Assembly (NCBI GenBank): GCA_026874595.1 | Contig: CM049317.1 | Location: 18,809,882-18,873,881 of the forward strand | Length of the DNA: 64,000 nucleotides | Source of the DNA: Sipunculus nudus | Lineage: Eukaryota; Annelida; Sipuncula; Golfingiida; Sipunculidae | Direction of reading: 5' to 3' | In this document: in pieces, positions 47,614 through 58,928 of the stretch | How positions within the stretch are numbered: position 1 is the stretch's first letter | Layout: every line of letters begins with the position of its first letter | The notes under the pieces: generated by a model | What the model was told of the DNA's origin: nothing | Databases searched by the model: none | The model's input: only the letters and a program-made list of their open reading frames with translations | Translations under genes and position numbers: made by a program

Positions 47614-48186
47614 TACACTTTGTTACAACATAGTCCAATTTCTTTAGGCCATTTTAAATTTTCACTTACCTTCTCAAAGTGTAAGAAATATTTATCAACC
47701 TCTTTTTCTTGAAAAGGTGGGACAAGTCTAATGTGTTTAGTAACACCAAAACTTTGAGTTGGGGCAGCACTTAGACTACGTTCTACTTTAAGTCTTTTAA
47801 CTCCAGTCGTTTTAACTCAATTTCTTTTTCTTTTTCTAGTCTCTCTCTTTCAATTTTTTTTCTAGTCTTTCTCTTTCTAACCGTTCTTCCCTCTCTTTTT
47901 CTAATTCTAACTGTTTTAATGCTAGCTCATGTTGCATTTCCAACTTTTTCAATTCTAATTGCATTGCAAGGCTGTCATTTTTTTATGTTTCAACATCAGT
48001 CTCTTCAATTAAACCTTTGCTAATAAGATCTTGCATGATATTAGCAATGATATCAGGCTTTCTCAAAGCTTTTTTCACACTTAGTTATAAGTGTTGTCCC
48101 AAACGCATCAACTGTTCTTTTGACAACTGTTTAAGTTGATCAGGGTCCGGATTGTCAACAAATGTCTCAGGTTTGAAATCTGCCAT
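47614..48186 (-). pseudogene. Decayed gag 5' part with coiled coil
   Basis: An ATG at 48186 opens a gag-like start (MADFKPETFVDNPD) that hits a stop after about 33 codons. Further left, the frames code Glu/Lys/Leu-rich heptads (LELEKEREERLERER), a coiled coil usual in such gag proteins. Several stops and frame breaks are present. Confidence 0.6.
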
Positions 48187-48340
48187 GTTAAGATGTTAAA
48201 ACAATAACAAAAAACCACTGAGATAAATCCTGTAAACAATGTACTGCAAACAATACGCAATCTTGTAAACTATGGATGATAAAACAATGTGTCCAGGTCA
48301 AGGCCTAATACATTTGAAAACTATTAAGCATCCAATTTAA

Positions 48341-49029
48341 TGTTACGGAACCTAATATAAACAGATCACGTATGCGTGATGAACACAAATTTTGTAACGG
48401 AGATAAAAAAAAATCAGATTCTGTAACACTAGGCAGCGGGAATTGTCAAGGGGAATGTATAAAGAAGTCAGTGGTTTTTTGTTAACAAATAACTATAATT
48501 TATTCCCAAAACAATCCCAATAATACAGTGAAACAGCGGTATAGCAAAAAGTCAATACGATCACACAGAAAGATAATGGTACAATACCTGAATACCAACA
48601 GTGTCACCAAAATAAGTCCTTTGAATGTAAGCTTTCAATGAAAGACAGTCCAGTGGAAAGTTCTTGAAACAAACAACACAGAATGTAAACTGAAGTCCAG
48701 TGTATAAAATCCAGGAATGTTCTTGGAATATCTATAATTGCCGCATTCGTCGGATAAGATCTTTAGAATCTGACACACGCTTCTGCGTCCGCTGGTATTG
48801 CTCTGCTGTCTGCCCCCTGGTTCTAAAAAATACCTTCACACCCTAAGCCGGGAGCCTTCTACTTCTCGAATAGGCTACAGAGTACCCTACTCCACAGTAA
48901 ACTTGCGTTTCAAGAATTCTCCAGAAAGACATCCCTGTGTATGTATATACCAGGCTGATCACGTGACCCACTACCAGGCGTGAAAACTCAAGGCCCACAT
49001 GACAACCAGAGTTCAACCAGTACGGAATG
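48341..49029 (-). repeat. Right LTR of the Gmr1-like element, - orientation
   Basis: On the - strand it ends GGTTCCGTAACA next to the internal region, as expected of a 5' LTR 3' end (TG...CA type). At the right it lacks the first 60-70 bases seen in the left LTR and stops at CCGTACTGG. The TATA box is also lost relative to the left LTR. Confidence 0.65.
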
Positions 49030-49084
49030 GGTTATATAAAGCTAGACAAATTTGAGTGCCGGCTTAATAAGGCTGTTAGATAGA

Positions 49085-49580
49085 CCATTAAATAACAAGT
49101 AAATTCCAAAATTTATAAATTACATACCCTGAAACCCTTATTACACCTATTACACCAAAATATAAAACGCATTTACAGTATGTGAAAAAAGAGTTGGCAA
49201 TGTTTTAGGTGCAATCGTTAGACTACGAACTCTGTTTGACAAATTGACAAAAAAATATCAAACCTTTTTTGAGGATGTTGGCGTAGAGTTATAAGAGCCT
49301 ATCCTGGGGGTTCTTAAGATTAAATCAAATATAAAAACGAGAGATTTATTGATTATAAGAGGAAGGTATGTGGTGTTTATGTGTTGAAAATTTGTTAGGT
49401 AGACCGGTACCTCCTATATACCTCTATATCTGCAGTGTTTAAGTGCCTCCATGTCGTGCTGCTGGCATTGGTCCATCTGGCTGACATTCATCTTTTTCAT
49501 ACATTTTCAACAGATAACAGCTAGCATTTTTAGTGCATTTTAAAATATTTTTGCTTCCTAGTTTCAATGTATCAATAATG
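49085..49580. repeat. Partial 1.35-kb unit upstream of copy C
   Basis: It matches 32380-32815 (GGCAATGTTTTAGGTGCA, ATAAAAACGAGAGATTTATTG, GTTAGGTAGACCGGTAC, GTGTTTAAGTGCCTCC). It marks the left edge of the segment duplicated with copy B. Confidence 0.75.
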
Positions 49581-49614
49581 CTCTCGTATTTGTAGAGTAT
49601 GGTCGAGTAATGTT

Positions 49615-49728
49615 TAGAGCGTTTGACTTGCGATGCACGTTTAGACGTTCGAGACCCTTTCGGACCACTCCAGACAGTTCAGACCTTTCAAAGTCTTTAT
49701 CACAAAAAGTGCGCCCTCACATACGATG
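49615..49728. repeat. Single unit of the 120-base minisatellite
   Basis: GATGCACGTTTAGACGTTCG, CTTTCGGACCACTCCAGACA and GTGCGCCCTCACATACGA match the copy B array, but only one unit is present here. It is preceded by the same tRNA-like head (GAGTAATGTTTAGAGCG). Confidence 0.85.
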
Positions 49729-49847
49729 AAAAACAAGATGATACCTCTTATGTGCGTACTTGCTAATTTGAATGTCAACACAATATACATGACTTGATTA
49801 ATGACCTCCCCGGGTAACACGTAAACTTCCTCATCCAGGAGTGTACA

Positions 49848-49929
49848 TATTTAAGCCACTCTCGGTGGTATATATCAATACTCCTTACAAGCCGCCCGTT
49901 ATCGAGTCGGACAATTGTTGTTGTTTTGG
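49848..49929 (+). promoter_or_regulatory. Core promoter and 5' non-coding exon of copy C
   Basis: TATTTAA at 49848-49854 and the downstream stretch to a GG|GTGAGTGAC donor match the copy B promoter. The intron ends at TTTCCAG (50382), just before the ATG at 50391. Confidence 0.55.
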
Positions 49930-50390
49930 GTGAGTGACAGCAGTTGTGAAATAGTCTTAAATGAACTGAGAACTCATACATTTTCTCCAAATAATATATT
50001 TCAACTTTAATTCATACAGTATTTTACAATATTATATCATAGAATTAATTATCACAAAAAAATTAATGCATACAATTCTATTGTAGGTTTATCATATTTT
50101 GATGTTGTTGGTATTAGAATATATAAGGATTTTTTTATTAATTTTATCTTTTTATTTTGTCGTTGTTAGAATTTTATTTTAAGGTTTATTTTTATATGGT
50201 ATTTTATTTTAGGATTTATTTTATCATTCTTACATTTCTTTAAAAGGTTTAATTTAATTTATTGTACATAATATTTTTAAAGATCTATTTTTTTTAAATT
50301 CGAATATTTAATTAATGTTCGGAATTATTATATTTTATTTCAAAATTTATTATATTTTGCTTATTTTTTATCAAATTTCCAGGCACTGTC

Positions 50391-53300
50391 ATGGCTGACA
50401 GAGTGAGCCAGGATTCCGCCTATGACAGCGGAGAATGTGTAAAACGTGAGGGATCCAGCGTCCTGAAAACGAGACCAGAACAAGTAAAGGACGGCACCAC
50501 ATACACCGAGCCGACGGAGGACGAGAAACTTGAAATCACTCAGATTCCAACTGAACTGGAACGTCACAGCGCTGAGAAGGATGCTGACAGCAGAGGCACT
50601 AGAAACATCATTAATATAAAGAGTGAATTACCAAGTCAGGTGATCAAAATGGAAAATGAGGCGAAAACGATGGATCAAACAGAAAGTTCGACTGGTAGTC
50701 TGAAGGATGATAGCAATGAGAGAAATAAAAGTATATTAAGGAAAAAAGGCTCCATCTCGCTCAAGCGCCCCCGAAAACGAGAAGGTATGGTTTGTGACGT
50801 CACTGTTGCAATTCCCAACGTTTCTGTGGAACAGAAAATGACAGGTGTATCCACTGTGCTAGGACTCTGTTGTCAGGAAAACCAGGCTGAAGAAAATGAG
50901 AGACTCTCGCGAGATAGTCTAAAATGCGAGACTTCACGATGTCTGGCGATGCCAGGCAGTTCCCTTGGGATTATGGACCCTGCCGTAAATGAACAAAACT
51001 ATGAACCACCGGAACCTAAAACTCACCCATCGGTAACACAGTCCTACAAACAAGATGAACATAGGAGCGACATTCTTTCCCGGCAAAATCAGTTGGTGGG
51101 GAATGAGGCAAGGTTGACCTTGGATAATGACAGTCCAGGTAGTTCACACGACGAACCAGGTTTTTATTCAATCCCAGGACATAATATTCTTGATACAGGT
51201 GTACCTGAAAACTTACACAAGTCAACAACAAGGAACAGTGACTTAATAAAAGAAGCGGAACCACTACGCTTACAAAAGGAACAAAGCAAGCCTTTGGATG
51301 AAGACAACTTTCTGATACTGCGAGACGAACCTAAGAGACGGAAAAACGTGGATTCCAAAACTAAATATGAAAATCTTAGCATGGATATAGGTGAAGGGTT
51401 ACTAGACGGGTCGCTGATGGAAAGAGATTCGTGTTTGCACTCCGGTTCTTGGAAGGGCTCCAAGGATGACAGTTACATGTGCATGAGAGACTTAAATATA
51501 CTCCTGACGGAGCAAACTTCAGCCTCGGAATTCAAGAAAGTAGAATGGGGGGAAGAGATAGGATGTTCCCGTGGTTCTGGTCGAGCCCCTACCAAAAGAT
51601 TTCCGTTGGAAATTTTGAACTCTAGCGCATGTGCGCCCACCGTATCTCATCAGAATTTTCGACCTGGGGAAAATGCGCTAACCCTGCAACGGTTGCCCAG
51701 GCCTGGAGGTAAATTGATGGGAGACAAAAAAATGTTAGAATGTTATAAACAGCGACGCCCAAGGTCATGGGATTCATTTGATCCCAACGTTGTAAATGAG
51801 ATGGCCACCCAAGAATATAAACTTACCAAAGAGGCGCTGTCGGTTAAACAGTTACTACAGATGGGCATCGGGCCAAAGAAACCCAACCTGTTGTTTGTAG
51901 GGCTACAAGGAGCGGGCAAATCTTCGTTAATTAACAGGTATGTTAAATGGCCATGTAAAAACCTATTTTTTTTACCAAACTGTCCTGTCTATTTTCTAAT
52001 CCAATCAGGATTTTGTTTTTCAATTATAGTACTTATCATACTTATATTTCTCTATTTTAACAACATAAACATTTATTAGTCTTTCTTTAACCCAAAAGGT
52101 CTGCTAAATTACGTCCATCTTGTCCCCTGCCAACTTTTCTCTATATGTCATTGTGTTTATCTGCATGTTATTTTCCCCCTTTGTTTGCCTAACGGACATC
52201 TATCAAATAAATGGGGTTCAGTAGAATCTTGAGAAAAAAATGTAAATTAACTGTTTATGCGGACCAATTGATGGATGCAAAATGCCATAATGCCATATAA
52301 ATGCCATATAACAATTTGTCTCGTTGTACGTCTGTCTCTAAGTCTTGCATTTATTGAAACGAAAAAAGGTCAAAAATAAAACCATTACCTATAATATTTT
52401 ATAGGAAAAAGTTTAAGTTTAAATGTTAAGTTATTCGTTTGGTATCACTGACAATGTGTACACCTTATTTCGTAGACTACAAGCCTGTTCATCCATTTTT
52501 TTTCTATCCCATAGAGCGAATACACCCGAATTGCTCAAAATATGCGCTATAAGTTTATTAAATTTACATTTGCCGACATTTCGTGACCAGTACCAATTCA
52601 TTTCTGGCTTAGAAATGTGAATATTCAAAGTAATAACCTTAGCCAGGGACCTTAGCTCGAAGAACTGATAGAACTGGACTCGAACTTGCGCAGTTTCGCC
52701 CCTCGGACATTAGAGAGTCTACAACCAGCGTACTCAGCGTCAGAGTGCTTTTACATCCTTCAATAATGATCGCATTGTAAAGCGCTATGAGGATGAAAAT
52801 AATTTCGTCATTTTTGACAACGCCTCATATCATACAAATACGCTGTAACTTGATATAAGCCGGACCAATCGTTAGAGTTTTTAATATAATTTCTTACAAC
52901 TCCTACCTTGTACGAAATTAAAGGATTTAGCACAACATACATGTATTAGTAAATCCCTCTGGATCTTTAATATATTTCTTACAGTATGAATACAAGTATT
53001 ATTGGATGGCTGTCAACTTGTTCGCGATACAGTAAATGACTCATTACCTAAGAGACAGATTTTCAGTTTGGCTTGAGAGTTCACATGTATTTTTTTGCGA
53101 TAATTCATCATTCGCCGCAGAATTTTAAGATTATAGACTATTTACTTACGATAAAAATGCAACGATATGAATATATTACCCAGGATGGCTTGTATCACGA
53201 CATAAGTGAAGCTTACCAGTCCAATATAAATGTGACTGAGTCTGTGTTCACGGCTAGACTCGAATTCTCAACCTTGCAGTGACATACCCTGGGACCTAAA

Positions 53301-53700
53301 CAATATACGACCAAGCTCCATAACAAAGTCGCTGGTGGTCTGATTGTTAACATTCGACATTAACCTTACTGTATTCTTTCAGCTTGTACACGGCGCTGAA
53401 TCTAACCGGTTACCAGGAGGTGTCCCACTGTGGATCCTTCGGTCCTTACAGGGATCAAGGCCCCGCAGCAATAACCCACGACATCAGAAAACACCGACTC
53501 TTCCAGAACAAACCAAAGGTCGGTTAACATTCATGGTCTAAATAAAACATAAACCCATCAAATTTATATTCAAATCCCAGTGTACTGCCTGTACTCGTAT
53601 TACGTGTGATATATTTTAATGGATCTGTTCATTAACTGTAAGATGCAATGTCCGAAATAGAGACTTAATTTTGGTAATGTAACCAAGATATAATAATATC

Positions 53701-53753
<53 letters not shown>

Positions 53754-54377
53754 TACTAAAACCTCGCCTAATGACCACCACGACCAACTCGAATCGAATA
53801 CTTTTTACAGGTTTTTTTTTTCACTATGTTCAAATATCTCGCTTAGACGACCACCTCTCAAATGTGACAAGTTTATCGAGGTTCGGACGGTGGGCATCAT
53901 TTCGATGTGTTACTGTATATATTATGATTAATATCGCTGGTGCTGCCCCCTACAGGAGGCGGATGAACAGTCCTTCCAGTGTCCCCGGCTGTGGGACCTG
54001 CCCGGGTTACAGGACGAATGCAATGACAACATTTCAGCCATCCTCAACTGTATTATACAAGGTAGTATATTTGATTGTCAAGTTGATAAAAATGAGAAAG
54101 ATTAATTTACATATCGCTTACTTGTTTTCAAAGTCTTTGTGATTAATCAAAATTAATTTTACTTCGATTTTATTCGATTTTTCTCTTGTTTGAAATGCAG
54201 TCATCAAGTCCCTTTACCTATAGCCCTTTTTTAAATTATTTTTTAAGGCTTAATTAATACTTATTGTGACAAGATAAATTATGAGTATCTGTTTACCGAC
54301 AGCTTTCGTACTGGTAAGAGCAAAGTACAGTGAAATCTCGCTAACAAGGGTGGTCGTCAGGCAAGATTTCCCTGTAA

Positions 54378-54459
<82 letters not shown>

Positions 54460-57400
54460 ACCCATTTCGAGTGTTTTCCTCGTGCTTTTTTTAGGATATA
54501 TTCCGAAGGGAACTAAGCTAAGTGACCTGCGAGGAATGGACACTCCCCAGATTTACCATAAGTACAAAAGGAGGAAGGAGAACCGGGCTATGGACATGTT
54601 GGTGTACGTGCACGCCGCCACCGACCCCGTGCCGGAGAACCTCCTGGCAGCCATCAGAGGAGCGGCCCATAAAGATTTCCAGGGATGTCGACGTACGTAT
54701 ACACTCACACACACACAGGCACGACACTAACATATGTTTAAACACTCCTGCTGAAGAATTTGGTGGATGATTTCAAGCTGAGGAAATCGAAGTACACCCC
54801 CCCCCCCCCCACTACTTCGCAGAACCGGACACTTCTGTTTAGGGTTTGAGGGTTTTGAATTCTACGGCCCACAATGCACCGGGGCCTCTACGTACACAGC
54901 TGGCGTAGGTATAAATGTAGTGAAGAGGGAATGTAGTAAAAAAATGAATAAGAAATGTTTCAATTCAGATTACATTAACATTGTTTTTGTGGTAAGGCCT
55001 TGGCGGAATATATAATATTTTGTGAGCATGCGCATTTGAAATGTAACCACAGGTGATCCCTTAAAATGTAACAAACTTTTATTTTAAAGTTTGACAATTA
55101 AGACAAGTAGTCCCGGCCGTCCCACGATGCCTAACTGGAAGAGGTTCGGTGGAGTAGAATCGATCTCTGGCTAATAGGTGGACTTTTATTTGAAACACAC
55201 ACGCGGACACGCTCTTTTTCACATAGGGTTTTGTATGGACTCAAATGTCCTCACGATATTAATAATGTAATTTTATGGATATGTTTTCAAAATCACAAAA
55301 AAAATCTCCTTTATTCCTGTATCGATTTATTTTGTTTTATCTGGTTCGGCTTGGAGATACCTTCTAAACTTTAACATATTTTTCAAACTGCAGATAGGGC
55401 CAACACGAATTTTATGAGATGAAAATCTCATTACATGTAATTAGTTAAATTTGCATAATTGGGTATTTCTACAAAAAATGTCGCATTTCGTGTCCCGAAA
55501 CTATATTTGTTACTGAGAAATTAGCAAATGCTAAAAATGACATGAATAACCATTCAGATTGTTGCTAAAGATATAACCATTATTATGAGATAAAAATAAT
55601 TTAAATGGGGGCAGAAATACATACAGAAAAAAAAGCTGCAAATGTTACTATACCCTTAAATTTCCGTTGTCCCTTTCTCTCGGATCTTAAATTCAAAACA
55701 GCGTTTTTCTGTTACCACTGTTCCATTTATATAGATTTTGTTTTCCACGTTGTTACAGCGGTGAAAGTTTATTAAGATGATATTTTTGCTTGATTTTTCC
55801 TGACCGTTTTGTTTTTAATACAAAAATTTGGATATAAAAAGTATGTCTCCCAAAATATACTCGGCACCGTTACCTGACCTTTTGACCTTGCAGCGCGTGA
55901 ACAGAAACCACTTTGCTGATGCAGGGAGCAGCGTTTATTAGAGTTCAGGAAATTTTGTACACATAATCCACAATTAAATTTAGTAACTGCCATATCAGTG
56001 TTCTCTGTTAATCATTAAAGGGTTAAAAAAATCACCGTATGTTTATTTGGACTCGAAACCGTTACACCTGCGAAAAATTAACCGTCACATATAACACTTC
56101 GAAAATGGCTTCCTCTTGTTGTTCATATAGTGATAACTCGTGCTGCCCTCTTAGGGACGGTATGGAAGTAATTTTTGTCCTGCATTTGACGTATAGATGA
56201 AAAAAACTCAGCACCGTTACCACTCGAAACCGTTACCTGCATGAAAAATAACGGTGTCGAGAGCAAGGTAACGGTGTCGAGAACTTGGTATTAAATCCAA
56301 ATTATTGAAATATAATTTGAAACATATTTTGGGCTAAATATTTTGAACATTTGCGTTTCTTCTATTCAAACAGGCCTTTGCTTGTTTTAATACATAATAC
56401 TGGTATTCAAGTAGTCACTACGGTTATTTTTACTTCAGAAGCTCGACTCCGTTACCTATGCTCAACACCGTTATCTATGCTCAACACCGTTACCTAGAGG
56501 ATTTAAAACCATGTTTAAATTTTATTTTCTGTGCATTCAAAAAAATTAACAAGGTATTTCGACTCAAATTCTGAAGGTAGATGTACCAAAGTACTTTGTC
56601 CGGTAAATCCCTGCAAATGCACCCCTCTGGAAGCAAAAATAGGTATAGAGACAATTTTTGTTTTCAAAAGTTAATTAAAAAGAAGAAAATATGTTCTGTT
56701 TTACACACTTTTTTTTGTTAAATTCATAACTGAAATTTATGTTTTGATTTTATCAAAGGCTATTAATTTTAATTTTATCGAAAATCACAAAAAATCTAGT
56801 CAAAACAATTTCTGAAATGTGCTAGTGAGATTTTACTGCGTGTAACGGTGTCGAGAAAAAGGTTCATATTTTCCCCTTACCTGGACTATTTATAAAAAAA
56901 GGAAACTGAAAAGTGCACTACTTGCATCATTTTACAATTCTAACGATATTTTTCTACAAATTAAGTTTTGTTATATCAAAATCAAGAATTAAAAAAAAAT
57001 CACCAAGAAAACCCTTGAAATGCGACGTTTTCTGTAGAAATACCCAATTATACGTTTCGGGTGTGCCGGATGAATAATGCGTCACGGACGTTATGTTTTT
57101 TAGTAGGTTTTTGGTCAAACAAACCAACCAAGAAACATACACACGGGTCAAGTCCACCGAGAGCTCTCGTGACAAGAACTATTGTGTACTTAAATGTGAA
57201 GTGTTTTTTTTAAATAGTATATACATAAATATGACTGCTTTTATAAACATGTCTTATCTCGTTATAACTTTGCCTGAGTGGAAAGTACAAGCACTTCATG
57301 TGATTTTTACACAAGAGCTAATGGAGAGATACTCGAAAATGAGTATTTGTTATGTGGACACAGGAATATACTTCCTTTAGTTTTAGGAATTAACCTTTCT

Positions 57401-58310
57401 AAACTGAAAGACATGTAGATATTATCATGTGAACTCCATGAGAATATTTATGTTACATTATATTACATAATATTATATTTTATTATATTTTGTTATATTA
57501 TGTTATATTATATTATATTATTAATTGACTTCGTTGGATATCTGCAAGTGGACTAATAATATGGAGTTCAATTTATAAGTGGTTTTGTTTAATATCATGG
57601 ACTTTCAGGATGAATTTTTGACCGTTCGAAGAATCTAAATTAATAACCCTACACATTGTTTTTGGAGGCAAAACGTCACCGATTTTACACCTGATGCTGG
57701 TATCTAGAGCAGGGTTTGGAAACTAATAGTAATGTCATCATAAAAAAAACAAGATGTTGTCGGGATTTTCTGTAGGATGGTTCTTAATCCATCCGCTAAT
57801 ACATATTAATTGCTCTTTTATCATGAAGCAGCCGTATCAATGGGCCAGTCAACTTTAAATTCAAAGTTTTATGGTGATCCATGTTACCTCAAAAATTTAA
57901 TGGACTGTTCCTTGGATGTTTTCCTAACCTTCCACTAAATTTCTACAAAATCCGTTATGTTATCCAGTTATGATAACGAGGCTAATTAATATTCACGCCT
58001 ATGATATTTTCTTCCAGGGATTCCCATCGTTGTTGTGATTACAAAGAAAGATCTCGTGGATGAATCTCCCTCCTCGACGCGAGAGCTAAACGATCGGGTA
58101 GATGAGATCACGCGACATCTTGGAATGCTGGAGGTCGAAGAGAGAACGTTTGTAACGTCACTTTATTGTAAACAGATTTCTCCCGATATGCGACGCCTGC
58201 GCAGTGTGGACCAGAATATGTTCCGAATTTGGCGCTGTCTATTGGACCCCGTATACTACCTGCAAACTGAGAAGTCAAAGGGCATATTCGGTCGCTTATT
58301 AACAAGTTGA
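50391..58310 (+). CDS. IFI44-like P-loop GTPase, copy C (five exons, 759 aa)
   Basis: Exons are 50391-51937, 53383-53518, 53956-54061, 54495-54692 and 58018-58310 (with TGA), with the same phases as copies A and B. Exon 1 codes 515 residues, close to copy B but with several in-frame gaps before the G domain (for example the stretch after SRDSLKCETS and the block before FDPNVVNEMA). G1 GLQGAGKS is at 504-511, G3 DLPG at 575-578 and G4 TKKD at 671-674. DSAYDS (8-13), IKSE (76-79) and IKME (85-88) are kept. Exon 2 shows many replacements against copy B (SHCGS for SLRGS, YRDQGPA for FGDQGYA), exon 3 is one codon shorter, and the exon 4 start has Tyr for a Cys found in A and B. All exons are open, so it is probably active, but relaxed or altered constraint is possible. 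Confidence 0.87.
53756..53915. mobile_element. Mariner-type MITE in intron 2 of copy C
   Basis: Counterpart of 39473-39636, next to a (TA)n tract (53706-53749). The ends CTAAAACCTCGCC and ATGTGTTACTG are slightly worn. Confidence 0.6.
54328..54452. mobile_element. Deleted MITE and (TA)n tract in intron 3 of copy C
   Basis: 54328-54374 keeps both ends of the element seen at 40091-40193 but lacks most of its middle. A long (TA)n tract follows at about 54380-54452, absent from copy B. Confidence 0.65.
55461..57045. mobile_element. Non-autonomous DNA transposon with TIRs, AATT duplication and repeated motif
   Basis: GGGTATTTCTACA...GTCGCATTTC at the left is mirrored at the right with two mismatches over 29 bases. 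AATT flanks both ends (55457-55460, 57046-57049). Copy B intron 4 has the uninterrupted site (GCATAATTATATG, near 40897-40909), so the boundaries are exact. Inside, a motif close to CTCGACACCGTTAC occurs ten times: seven + (55860, 56052, 56207, 56223, 56442, 56461, 56480) and three - (56250, 56268, 56842). There is no transposase frame. The superfamily is undetermined. Confidence 0.88.
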
Positions 58311-58920
58311 TGCTGTTGTGTGGACGATCTGCAGTATTAAATAATAATCCTTTACGTAGTATATAGAGACAGAAAGAGTATATTATTTTGTGCACAGGTA
58401 CAAAATACATATATAATATATTTTTAAGTTTGCAAAATAGGACAAACAATCAAATTATAGGGTAAACAGAGAGATAGAACATTGGTAGTTCGACACATTT
58501 GGCGAGTGAACGAGTGATATTTTAATAAGGCTATATTACGGACATAGTAAAAGGTAAAAGTAAAAACGGACCACAATTTGTTTAAGAGTGTTCAGATAAA
58601 CTGCCGTTTAATGTAAATCATCTTTGTAGGAGCAAGAAATGAACAATAATATTAAAACTTCTGATTCAGATATGAAAAAGTCTCTTTATATTAAATTCCG
58701 TGTAAACGAGTTATGTCTGGATTAATATGATGTGTCTGTATTACCGAGGCGCATTTGTATTAAAGTGATGTCTTTATTAACGGGGTTTGTCTGCGAAACA
58801 GGATGTTTTTCTGTATCAATGTAGTGTATGTGTGTGTTCATCGGGGTATATATTCTATGGGTATATTTTCATGTACTTCTTCATCTATGCTGATTATGTT
58901 TTGTAAATATTAACTAAATG
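58311..58920. other. 3' flank of copy C, duplicated with copy B
   Basis: It is colinear with 42577-43190 (TATATTATTTTGTGCACAGG, GGCGAGTGAACGAGTGATA, ATTACCGAGGCGCATTTGTA). Homology stops near 58920, at the start of the next element. It probably holds the 3' UTR. Confidence 0.55.
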
Positions 58921-58928
58921 TAAAATAT

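Larger units (their letters stand above)
45014..49029 (-). mobile_element. Degenerate Ty3/gypsy-type LTR retrotransposon, Gmr1-like
   Basis: Read on the - strand the order is LTR-like end (49029-48341), gag start, gag joined to the integrase C-terminal part, a linker, reverse transcriptase, then the RNase H end near 45530. Integrase before reverse transcriptase is the Ty1/copia-like order known from Gmr1-like members of the Ty3/gypsy group. The protease, zinc knuckle and integrase core are missing. The left LTR-like part (45071-45480) is in the opposite orientation to the right one. Frames are broken, so the element cannot be autonomous. Confidence 0.8.
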
